Below are positions 14,729 to 23,089 of a DNA stretch of 31,407 nucleotides, piece by piece (position 1 is the first letter of the stretch; the number at the start of each line of letters is the position of its first letter). The notes below the pieces were generated by a model. It was not told where the DNA came from, did not search any database, and worked only from the letters and a program-made list of their open reading frames with translations. This stretch comes from a virus. The translations under genes were made by a program, and so were the position numbers. The stretch covers positions 1 to 31,407 of the IMG/VR virus record IMGVR_UViG_3300008107_001254; one strand, written 5' to 3'.

Positions 14729-16315
14729 ATGAGTTTCGGATACCCTACACAATACGCAAATGGACTGAATAGTAGTTCACAATTAAGAAGGTCAACTGAT
14801 ATGATTTATCAAAGAGGTGGTCAGTATGAAGTTATTTTAACAGGTAATACGTATAACGCCTCACTTGAATTACAGGTACAATTGTTTTCTGATGATAGAC
14901 AAGTTGGTTCAATGTCAATTGTTCCATACGATGTTCAACAATCAGGTGCAACCTATACATATAAGTTTAATATCAGACCATATGATTATTTGTCTAACTA
15001 TGTTAAGTCAGAACATTATCAATACTATTATGCAAATGATTGGTATTCAACTTGGGAACACATTAACTTGAATAACCCATATCCTAATAAGATTAAGGCG
15101 AACATTAAATATCGTTATGCATATTTAGCGTCATCAGGATTTACAACACAATCAGGATATACAGATTATAACCATTATACTCAAATACCAATATGTGCAA
15201 CCAACACAGGATTTACTGCAAGTGGTTTTACAAACACAGGAAACTATTTTGATTTATTAGGTGGTTCTTTTCAAATGGGTACAGACAAATATCTGTTACC
15301 AAACTTTGACCAAGAATTAGGTACTGCGGTTGAGAACAATACAATATTAACATTGGATAGTAATAGAACATTATCGCCAATGTCACAATACTATATTGAT
15401 TATCCTAACACTCCACAGATGAGTGATAGTTCAAGATTTTTGACTGATGCTCCACGTATACAATCTATACAATCCAACGAAAATTATGTATTATATTATC
15501 TAAACGGACTAACAGGCGATAGACAATATATGGAAGCAGATTGGGCTAACTTTAGTTTTTATAATGAAAACAATGAGTTGATAACAAACTTTGAACAACA
15601 ACTAAATTGGTCAGGTACAACATATGCTACACCTACAACAGGATATACAGATACCTTAAAGATATTTGCATTACCGTGTGGACCTAAAGATATTCAGAGT
15701 ATATTCAGTAGTTTAAATACAGGTAATGGTAATGTTGCATATTACACCGTACAATTATGTTATGGTCACCCAACATTCTTTGATGATTACACAAGAACAA
15801 CAGCCGGTGGTATTGGACCATCTTCTGAATTGTTTTATTTCTATATAAACGAAAATTGTAAACCTCAAGACACAAGACTTGTGTTCTTAAATCAAAGAGG
15901 TGGATATGACTATTATACATTTACCGCTTATAGACAAGACACAAAAAAGATTACACGTCAGACATTTGACAATAGATATTATAGTACATCACAACAATCA
16001 CCTGACAGAAATGTGGGTAGAACGGTTAAAACCTTTGATACCAACGTAGATAGAGAGTTTGTATTGGAAAGTGATTGGTTAAATGTATCATATGGTAATT
16101 GGTTAGAACAATTATTTATGTCACCACAGGTATACGAAATGTTACCTGATTTTACATCACCATTAGACAGACAAGACAGAATTTATAAAGATTTAAAACC
16201 TATACAGGTTTTATCAACAGAGGTAGAGACAATAACAAAAAAACACCAAAAATTAAACAAGTATAGAATAACTTGTAAGTATGCTGACGGCTACTTTGTA
16301 AGTAAAGGTTTCTAA
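14729..16315 (+). CDS. Large virion protein, probably tail or baseplate (528 aa)
   Basis: A 528-residue protein, rich in Tyr, Asn, Gln and Thr, with beta-type patterns (for example GGQYEVILTGNTYNASLELQ and YTYKFNIRPYDYLSNYV). No enzyme motif, signal peptide or membrane segment was seen. It is the first of three large neighbouring genes that appear to be translationally linked (1-bp gaps or overlaps), upstream of the tape measure. That position suits a distal tail or baseplate component. No family recognised with confidence. Confidence 0.55.
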   Translation: MSFGYPTQYANGLNSSSQLRRSTDMIYQRGGQYEVILTGNTYNASLELQVQLFSDDRQVGSMSIVPYDVQQSGATYTYKFNIRPYDYLSNYVKSEHYQYYYANDWYSTWEHINLNNPYPNKIKANIKYRYAYLASSGFTTQSGYTDYNHYTQIPICATNTGFTASGFTNTGNYFDLLGGSFQMGTDKYLLPNFDQELGTAVENNTILTLDSNRTLSPMSQYYIDYPNTPQMSDSSRFLTDAPRIQSIQSNENYVLYYLNGLTGDRQYMEADWANFSFYNENNELITNFEQQLNWSGTTYATPTTGYTDTLKIFALPCGPKDIQSIFSSLNTGNGNVAYYTVQLCYGHPTFFDDYTRTTAGGIGPSSELFYFYINENCKPQDTRLVFLNQRGGYDYYTFTAYRQDTKKITRQTFDNRYYSTSQQSPDRNVGRTVKTFDTNVDREFVLESDWLNVSYGNWLEQLFMSPQVYEMLPDFTSPLDRQDRIYKDLKPIQVLSTEVETITKKHQKLNKYRITCKYADGYFVSKGF

Positions 16316-16316
16316 T

Positions 16317-18416
16317 ATGGCACAACAACAACAGACAGTATTAAGAGTACAAACGAATATACCATCAGGTATTGAATATACAGGTAATACATCCCTATCG
16401 GTAATAAATCAAACCAACGTTACTTATGGTGGTAGTGGAACAGAAACATCACCAATCACAGGTACAACAACTGGCTCAGGTTTTAGTAGTAGTGATGATT
16501 GGAATATTTTTATGAGAGTATCAGGTGGTACAGGTACATTCTATTACAATGTAAATATGTCACCCTATACAGGTAATAATAGTGATTTATTTTTATTTTA
16601 CGGAATTAGATTTGTTGTATCAAAACCCGATGGAACTATACAAGGTATGGGTGGATTTGACGAATATGGTGTATCAGATTTAATTGGTAGTTTTAAAGTT
16701 TATGATGGTGACAGAATATATGTGGATGCAGGATTATCAATTCCAACAGGTGCAACAATGTCTTATTATGTTTTACCTGACAACACAACAAGTTTTAGTG
16801 AAGTATTAAGTTATGATACTTTAGATTTATATACAGATATTCCATTAAAGTTAAACAAATCATTTGCAGAGTTACAGGACATTGGTAAAAGAAACTCAGA
16901 TTATTCTGTAGGTTTATCCTTGCCAGGTTCTAAAAAGAACAACGCGTTCTTTGAGAACTACTATAATGTAGATACAAACTCATTATACTTTGATGTAACA
17001 AGACGTGTTAACATTGATGTATTATTGAATGATGAAAACTATTTTACGGGTTATATGAGGTTAAATAAGGTGTCAGTACTTAACTCTAAGGTTGAGTATG
17101 ATGTAACCTTATATTCAACCGTAGCGGACCTATATGGTCAAATGGGTAACAACCTATTGAAGGACCTTGATTACAATGATATGGATTGGCACTTCAATCA
17201 CTATTTCAACGTTTATAATACTACAGCATCTTGGTATCAAAATACATTACAGAATGGTAGAATTATACCATCACTTTTTATGTACCCTGTTGTACACAAT
17301 GGTTATGAATATACAGGTGATACAGTTAACTTAAGTGGTAGTACCGTTGCAAGTCAAACAAGATTATATACATCAACAAATCAAATTGGTACATACGCTA
17401 CTTACGCCGCCTATGTTGCTGCAAATGGTACGAGTGCTGATTATAGAATTAACTCACCGTTAAATCCAATATTAGACAATCAGTTAAAACCGGCACTTAA
17501 TATGTACGCCTTGATTAACTTGATGTTTAAAAACTATGGATATACAATTAAATCAAATTTCTTTGAGACACCTTGGTTTAAGTTATTGTATATGTATGGT
17601 TACTATTCATTTGATGGTACTAAGTTCGGTTATAAAACCCCTGTACCACAAACATTACCTTTAGAAGGTGTGGATGTGTTAGTACAAGAAAGTTATGTAG
17701 ATACTACTCAAATTTGTTTGGGTTCACCAAATATTAGAACAGATAGAACTTATACAATTTATGTAGTTAAAAAAGGTACAGGTATACCTGCATTATGTTC
17801 TGACCAAATTAATATAGGGTTTGATTTTGAATTACAACCTTGTTATGGTGGACCTAACTCTCCATATATTGTGTCATTAACAATACCACCAAATACAACA
17901 GGAACAACATATAGTTGGGTAAGTAATCAATTCGTAGATTGTGGTGGTGGAAGTTGTGTTATTGAGATTATCTTTAACTATGGTTTTAATGCATCAGTAT
18001 CTGATGTGGGATTATCTTCAGCACCGCTTGCATATACACCCGCAGCACCTAATACAAATGTAACATTTACAGAAAACACATATGTGGATTTTAGTTTAGT
18101 TATAGATACAAACATTAAACAGATTGATATACTTAGTTCAATTGCTAAGAAATTTAACCTTGTTATTGTTCCTGACCCTGATGTTCCAAATCAGATGATT
18201 ATAGAACCGTATGACTATTATATTGGTAGTGGTGCAATATATGATTGGACAGACAAGTTATCGTTTGATAAAGGATTTACGGTACAACCGGCACTTAACT
18301 TTATTGAGAGTGAATTAATCCTTACAGACCAAGAAGATGGTGATGAGGCAAACAAAACATTTAAAGATAGAAACAAATTAATATACGGAGAGAATAGAGT
18401 TTATAACCAAGATTAA
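16317..18416 (+). CDS. Large virion protein, probably baseplate (699 aa)
   Basis: A 699-residue protein. The N-terminal part (about 1-170) is a Gly/Ser/Thr-rich beta domain. The middle (ADLYGQMGNNLLKDLDYNDM, and NKSFAELQDIGKRNSDYSVG) and the C-terminal part (IKQIDILSSIAKKFNLVIVP) look more like a folded core. It overlaps the next gene by 1 bp (TTAATG). Probable role is a tail-tip or baseplate hub on which the receptor-binding parts are mounted; this rests on gene order. The family is unknown to me. Confidence 0.55.
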   Translation: MAQQQQTVLRVQTNIPSGIEYTGNTSLSVINQTNVTYGGSGTETSPITGTTTGSGFSSSDDWNIFMRVSGGTGTFYYNVNMSPYTGNNSDLFLFYGIRFVVSKPDGTIQGMGGFDEYGVSDLIGSFKVYDGDRIYVDAGLSIPTGATMSYYVLPDNTTSFSEVLSYDTLDLYTDIPLKLNKSFAELQDIGKRNSDYSVGLSLPGSKKNNAFFENYYNVDTNSLYFDVTRRVNIDVLLNDENYFTGYMRLNKVSVLNSKVEYDVTLYSTVADLYGQMGNNLLKDLDYNDMDWHFNHYFNVYNTTASWYQNTLQNGRIIPSLFMYPVVHNGYEYTGDTVNLSGSTVASQTRLYTSTNQIGTYATYAAYVAANGTSADYRINSPLNPILDNQLKPALNMYALINLMFKNYGYTIKSNFFETPWFKLLYMYGYYSFDGTKFGYKTPVPQTLPLEGVDVLVQESYVDTTQICLGSPNIRTDRTYTIYVVKKGTGIPALCSDQINIGFDFELQPCYGGPNSPYIVSLTIPPNTTGTTYSWVSNQFVDCGGGSCVIEIIFNYGFNASVSDVGLSSAPLAYTPAAPNTNVTFTENTYVDFSLVIDTNIKQIDILSSIAKKFNLVIVPDPDVPNQMIIEPYDYYIGSGAIYDWTDKLSFDKGFTVQPALNFIESELILTDQEDGDEANKTFKDRNKLIYGENRVYNQD

Positions 18417-19702
18417 TGTTTAACCTTGGAAACTTATCACCGTTCTTAGATACAGTTGGTGAGAGTTTTAACTTTGGTAGTGCGTTTAGGATTAATAATA
18501 TGTTCTTTAGAATACAACCATCAACGGGTGTAAATCCTGGCGGGCCAGGTCCTGATGGTAATACCTATGCATTAGGTTCATTGGTTAATACCGTTGTATC
18601 ACACACAATGCCATATGGTAACCCTGATAGTAATAAGATTAATAACGATAGTATATGTATTCTATTTAACTCACAGGAACCTGATGACATTGGTTTAGGT
18701 ATACCTACTTTCAATGCGTATACCGACCAAGATATATATGATTTATTTTATTCAAATAGAGTAAATAACTTATATGATAAGAACACAAGATTTTTATCAG
18801 GTCAATTTAATTTAAAACTATCTGATGTTAAAAATCTTAAACCAAATGATTTAATTAAGATACAAGAACAATATTTCTATGTTAATAAGTTAGAAGGTTT
18901 TGATTTGACAAATCCTGAACTTACAATGGTTGAATTGGTACAAACTAATAGTAATGTTAGACCACAACCATATCCAACAAGATACTTTAAGTATGTGTAT
19001 TGTAATGAATTAGGTAATAAAGTTTATAAGTTTAGAACATACTTTAATCCTGAAGAAAATACAATAGGTGTTGTTTATTCTTTCAATGGTGAAGAACCTA
19101 ATTCAATAAGAAGAACATATTACTATTGGTCTATATTTTATGACTATATGGTTGGAGCATTGGGTGGTAGTGTAAGTGGAATTACATCGTCTTATACAGA
19201 TGCAGGATTTGGTACTACTTGGTATTATACAATGACTGAGATTACTGAAGAAGAATATAATGACCCAACTTATTTATTTTGGAATGAGGATGATAATAGA
19301 TTATTATTTATTGATAATGTAAGTTTATCACCAAGTATGAGTGAATATGAAAATGCTCAGAACATATGGTGTCAATCTAATCAATTTGGTATAAATAAAG
19401 CGTTCTTCAATGCGGCCGTAGATTGTGGAACCTTTGCAGGTTATGCTGCGGCTAATGGTGTAACATTGTCACCAGCACCTAACGCAACACCTGTGTCACC
19501 ATATACAACAGGGACAACTTTAAACATAACTGATACAGGTTGGATTAAGTATGACACAGCATCAGGTACAGTATACACTTACTTTGGAAGTTTAGGTGTA
19601 CAAACAATACCTGATTGTGCTGATTGTACAACAATAAGATTTGCATATCCATTTGCTGACTTAGCGAATTGGAACAATGTAGTTTGCGGTAGTCCGTGTT
19701 AA
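18416..19702 (+). CDS. Virion protein with C-terminal Cys module (428 aa)
   Basis: A 428-residue protein that begins directly at the stop of the previous gene. The main body has an alpha/beta mix (DVKNLKPNDLIKIQEQYFYV). The last about 60 residues (TLNITDTGWIKYDTASG ... IRFAYPFADLANWN ... CGSPC) match, with conserved cysteines and the PLADLA-like motif, a module inside the multi-domain protein encoded at 21378 (TLNVTDTGYIRW ... IRSAFPLADLAAW ... TTC). The shared module suggests both proteins carry a transferable surface or receptor-binding element. Function otherwise unknown. Confidence 0.55.
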   Translation: MFNLGNLSPFLDTVGESFNFGSAFRINNMFFRIQPSTGVNPGGPGPDGNTYALGSLVNTVVSHTMPYGNPDSNKINNDSICILFNSQEPDDIGLGIPTFNAYTDQDIYDLFYSNRVNNLYDKNTRFLSGQFNLKLSDVKNLKPNDLIKIQEQYFYVNKLEGFDLTNPELTMVELVQTNSNVRPQPYPTRYFKYVYCNELGNKVYKFRTYFNPEENTIGVVYSFNGEEPNSIRRTYYYWSIFYDYMVGALGGSVSGITSSYTDAGFGTTWYYTMTEITEEEYNDPTYLFWNEDDNRLLFIDNVSLSPSMSEYENAQNIWCQSNQFGINKAFFNAAVDCGTFAGYAAANGVTLSPAPNATPVSPYTTGTTLNITDTGWIKYDTASGTVYTYFGSLGVQTIPDCADCTTIRFAYPFADLANWNNVVCGSPC

Positions 19703-19731
19703 ATAAATTTAAATAAAATATATACATATAT

Positions 19732-21354
19732 ATGAGAGGTTCAGTTTTAATAGCATACGAAGAAGGAAGACAAACTTTTGGTAATCCTTTATACGAAATA
19801 AAAATAAATGGTACAGACACAAGAGATTATCAATGGTCTGAGGCTAATAGTCTTTATAGCACATATATCTTTTCAGGTAATACATTATCAGCATCTGTAC
19901 AAAATGCAGGTTATGGTCAAATACCGTACATAAATGTATTTTTAATCGAATATACCAATGATGATGTTAATGGTGATGGTGGTCTTAAAACAACACAATT
20001 AACAGGTGTAACAGGAAATAATCAATTTGGATATTTAAATGTAAATAATATACCAATTAACCCAAGTGCAAACTGTTATGATTTTATTGTTGTAGTTAGT
20101 ATGGGTGTAACACAAGGATGTGCACCATTTGGTTCATTAACAGGTTTAACAGGTAGTGGTTTTCTTTATACAACAACTTCTGAAATTAAAACTAAATCTG
20201 TTGGTGTAACAGTAGCCGATGATGGTGATGTATATGTTGGTGTCTTTTCACAATTTACAAATACAGGATATATCGGAAGCGTTGGTGGAACAACTCAAAT
20301 TGGTCCTGTTTTAAAAATAGATAGATATTACACACAACCCGATAGTACATTTAACAGTAAGTTGGCATTAGGTACAAGTATTTTTGTTAACGATATTGAA
20401 TTACAAAATGATGGAAAGGTATTAGTTGGTAATGGTGTAACAGGTTCAACGGGTAATGCTTTAAGTAGATTAAATACCGATGGTACATTAGATGGTACTT
20501 TTACAAGGTATACTTTTGAGAGTTTTCTTGGTGGTAGTGAAATGGTTCAAGATGTTGTACAACAAAGTGATGGTAAGATTATCGTGTCAGGAATTTTTCA
20601 AAGAGTTAATAGTCTTGAATATAATTTTTATATTAGATTTAATTATGATGGTACAATAGATAACACTTATTATTCGGGTGGTACAGGAAGTGGATTTAGT
20701 GGACAAGTTAGTTGTCAAATTGATTTACAAGATAGAACATATTTTTTTGGAACAGGTAATAACACTTTTCAAGGTTCAACATTTGGATGTATATTAAGAT
20801 TAACACAAAACGGACAATTAGATACAACATTTAACGGTACAGGTCGTGGAGGTTTTACAAGAACAAGTGCAACTGTTTTAGTTAATAACATATTAATACA
20901 ATCAGATGGTAAAATATTATGTATTGGTCTGTTTGATAGATATAATGGACAACCTTGTTCACAAAACATTGCAAGGTTAAATAACGATGGTACATTGGAT
21001 ACAACATTCAATCCTAACGGTTTAGGGTTATCATCATTATCTCCGGCGTATTTGACTTTTACAACAGAAACATTAAACGAAGATGAAAACAAATATTTAA
21101 TCGTTGGTCAATGGTCAGGTGCAACATATAATGGTGTGTCAATACCAAACGACATTTTCTTTTTAAATACTGATGGTAGTTTGGGTAATAACACAAATTT
21201 AGGTACAGGTATAGTAGGAACACCACAGACCTGTAAACTATTACCAAATGGTAGTTATCTTATTACAGGTCAAATAACAGGTTTCAACGGTACATCAATA
21301 ACTAACGGAGGATTTTTACAAATAAGTTCAACGGGTCAATTACAAAACTGTTAA
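19732..21354 (+). CDS. Delta-60 repeat beta-propeller tail protein (540 aa)
   Basis: From about residue 160 the protein is built from repeats like LNTDGTLDGTF, FNYDGTIDNTY, LTQNGQLDTTF and LNNDGTLDTTF, each followed by strands such as QQSDGKIIVSGIF and IQSDGKILCIGLF. This is the delta-60 repeat (DUF5122 type), a beta-propeller known from bacterial surface and secreted proteins. The first 150 residues form a separate domain. It lies among the tail genes, so it probably helps in host binding or covers the tail tip. An A/T-rich start element (ATATATACATATATATG) precedes it. Confidence 0.7.
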   Translation: MRGSVLIAYEEGRQTFGNPLYEIKINGTDTRDYQWSEANSLYSTYIFSGNTLSASVQNAGYGQIPYINVFLIEYTNDDVNGDGGLKTTQLTGVTGNNQFGYLNVNNIPINPSANCYDFIVVVSMGVTQGCAPFGSLTGLTGSGFLYTTTSEIKTKSVGVTVADDGDVYVGVFSQFTNTGYIGSVGGTTQIGPVLKIDRYYTQPDSTFNSKLALGTSIFVNDIELQNDGKVLVGNGVTGSTGNALSRLNTDGTLDGTFTRYTFESFLGGSEMVQDVVQQSDGKIIVSGIFQRVNSLEYNFYIRFNYDGTIDNTYYSGGTGSGFSGQVSCQIDLQDRTYFFGTGNNTFQGSTFGCILRLTQNGQLDTTFNGTGRGGFTRTSATVLVNNILIQSDGKILCIGLFDRYNGQPCSQNIARLNNDGTLDTTFNPNGLGLSSLSPAYLTFTTETLNEDENKYLIVGQWSGATYNGVSIPNDIFFLNTDGSLGNNTNLGTGIVGTPQTCKLLPNGSYLITGQITGFNGTSITNGGFLQISSTGQLQNC

Positions 21355-21377
21355 TAGAAAAAATTATATTTAATAAT

Positions 21378-22916
21378 ATGAGTAAGAAATATATAGGTCA
21401 GATAGACAATGACAGTTTCGTATTCCCAAATAATAGGGTAGCGGAATATGATGTAGAAATTATACACGATATAAATGATAATTGTGTTAGTGGTCAGGTA
21501 ATTGCTTTTTCAGCAACAACCGTATCTTCTACAGGTATGACCGTTAGTTTTGATTATATATGGGATTTAAATGGTGCAACACCATATGAAAGAAATAGTG
21601 GTGCGGTATCTGTTTTAAGTCTACATATGATGGGACCGACCCAAAATTACTATAAACCATTCTTATGTGTTGGTAGATTTGTTTTTAATAACATACCAAT
21701 TACTCGTATTGAGAGTGGGGTTACGCCGGGTTTTAGTAGATTAAGTTTTGTATTGACACCATCAATGATTGGTGTTCCGTCATTTACAAATGGTACATAT
21801 TACTTTGAGGTTAAGTTTATTGGTGAGAGATGTGTATTCCCTGTTTGTTTTTCACAACAAATTAGTGCAATACCAACACCAACACCTACACCTACACCTA
21901 CAGCAACAAGTACACCGACACCAACACCTACAAGTACACCAACCCCTACACCAACGGTATCAGTATGTTGTGTATCAGGTGGAACACTTAATGTTACAGA
22001 TACAGGATATATTAGATGGACATTATGTAATGGTGATGATGTAGATACATTCTTATCTTCAACAGGTACATATACAATTACTTCTTGTATTCAAGATGGT
22101 TCAATTAGAAGTGCGTTTCCTTTGGCTGATTTAGCGGCGTGGACAGTACTTACTACAGGTACAACTTGTGGTGGAATTTGTGGACCTACACCAACCCCAA
22201 CTGCAACACCTACAAGTACACCAACACCGACCCCAACAAGTACACCTACAGCAACACCATCTAATCCTTGTTATTGTTTCCCAATTGTAGTAACAGGTAG
22301 TACATTACCTCCACCTGAAGGTGGAACAATTGCAACACTTCAATATAATGATTGTGACGGTGTATTAACTGCAAGAGCATTTAGTGTTGGGCCAGGTACA
22401 TATTATCAGTGTATACAAGTTATTAGTAGTGTAGTTCAATATGACCCAATTGGAACAACGGGTATTGACCAATCTTATTTAACATTAACATATTTAACAG
22501 GTAACTGTAATACGGGATATGATTGTTCAGGATACGTACCATCGGGTTCAACACCTACACCTACACCAACAAGTACACCAACAAGTACACCTACACCGAC
22601 ACCAACGTCTACACCTGTAGGTCCAACAGCAACACCTACACCGACACCTACACCAACAATTGCACCTGAAGTATATTCGTTTACAGGATGTGGTTATGGT
22701 AATTCAGTGGCAAATGCTTGTAATGATGCTAGTATAAATAATAGAACATTATATTCTGATTGTACTACAGGTACATTTGGTATTGGGTGTTTTGTTTATA
22801 CTGACACATTCCCTAACGCATTGACAGGTTGGGAAGTTGTATTTATGAATGGTGCGAATTGGGACTTAAACACATCAACAGGTCAAGTAACGGCATTATC
22901 ATCAACACAATGTTAA
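21378..22916 (+). CDS. Modular adhesin-like tail protein with Thr-Pro linkers (512 aa)
   Basis: N-terminal beta domain (residues 1-163), then three Thr/Pro-rich linkers of (PT), (TS) and (TA) steps, alternating with three Cys-rich modules: A (CCVSGGTLN ... GTTCGGICG), B (NPCYCFPIVVTG ... CNTGYDCSGY) and C (YSFTGCGYGNSVANACNDAS ... ALSSTQC). Module A is related to the end of the 18416 product. Such stiff linkers hold binding domains apart; Thr-rich linkers are common sites for O-glycosylation in Bacteroidota. Similar linkers are well known in phages from aquatic metagenomes. Probably a receptor-binding or adhesion protein. Confidence 0.7.
   Translation: MSKKYIGQIDNDSFVFPNNRVAEYDVEIIHDINDNCVSGQVIAFSATTVSSTGMTVSFDYIWDLNGATPYERNSGAVSVLSLHMMGPTQNYYKPFLCVGRFVFNNIPITRIESGVTPGFSRLSFVLTPSMIGVPSFTNGTYYFEVKFIGERCVFPVCFSQQISAIPTPTPTPTPTATSTPTPTPTSTPTPTPTVSVCCVSGGTLNVTDTGYIRWTLCNGDDVDTFLSSTGTYTITSCIQDGSIRSAFPLADLAAWTVLTTGTTCGGICGPTPTPTATPTSTPTPTPTSTPTATPSNPCYCFPIVVTGSTLPPPEGGTIATLQYNDCDGVLTARAFSVGPGTYYQCIQVISSVVQYDPIGTTGIDQSYLTLTYLTGNCNTGYDCSGYVPSGSTPTPTPTSTPTSTPTPTPTSTPVGPTATPTPTPTPTIAPEVYSFTGCGYGNSVANACNDASINNRTLYSDCTTGTFGIGCFVYTDTFPNALTGWEVVFMNGANWDLNTSTGQVTALSSTQC
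21872..21958 (+). repeat. Thr-Pro linker 1 repeat DNA
   Basis: Imperfect hexamer repeats ACACCT/ACACCA encode PTPTPT with TS and TA interruptions between the N-terminal domain and Cys module A of the 21378 gene. The varied third bases suggest that slippage is kept low but recombination with the two other linkers is possible. Confidence 0.8.
22184..22262 (+). repeat. Thr-Pro linker 2 repeat DNA
   Basis: Same type of imperfect hexamer repeat as the first linker, between Cys modules A and B. Encodes PTPTPTATPTSTPTPTPTST and a short tail. Confidence 0.8.
22551..22660 (+). repeat. Thr-Pro linker 3 repeat DNA
   Basis: The longest of the three linkers, between Cys modules B and C, interrupted once by GTAGGTCCA (Val-Gly-Pro). 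Confidence 0.8.
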
Positions 22917-22920
22917 AAAT

Positions 22921-23088
22921 ATGAATATAGAAATAAATAACAAACCTGTTAAGGTTAAAAAAGTAAAACTAAAGAAACCTGAATTAATAGTTCCTGACTT
23001 TAGTTCCATTAATAAATTAAAAGGTAATAAACCTTTATTGGAACATTCGTTTCAAGTTATAAGATATGGTTATTTAAACCTAATTTAA
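22921..23088 (+). CDS. Small basic protein upstream of the tape measure (55 aa)
   Basis: A 55-residue frame from ATG 22921, starting MNIEINNKPVKVKKVKLKKP with nine Lys in its first 20 or so residues and ending VIRYGYLNLI. It ends 1 bp before the tape-measure start, so the two are probably cotranslated. Position just before the tape measure is where many phages place chaperones or small tail proteins. No family recognised. Confidence 0.55.
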   Translation: MNIEINNKPVKVKKVKLKKPELIVPDFSSINKLKGNKPLLEHSFQVIRYGYLNLI

Positions 23089-23089
23089 T

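Noticed and set aside
21872-22660. Repeats as a CRISPR array
   Set aside because: The units are imperfect 6-bp steps within an open frame and encode Thr-Pro; no spacers or constant repeats.
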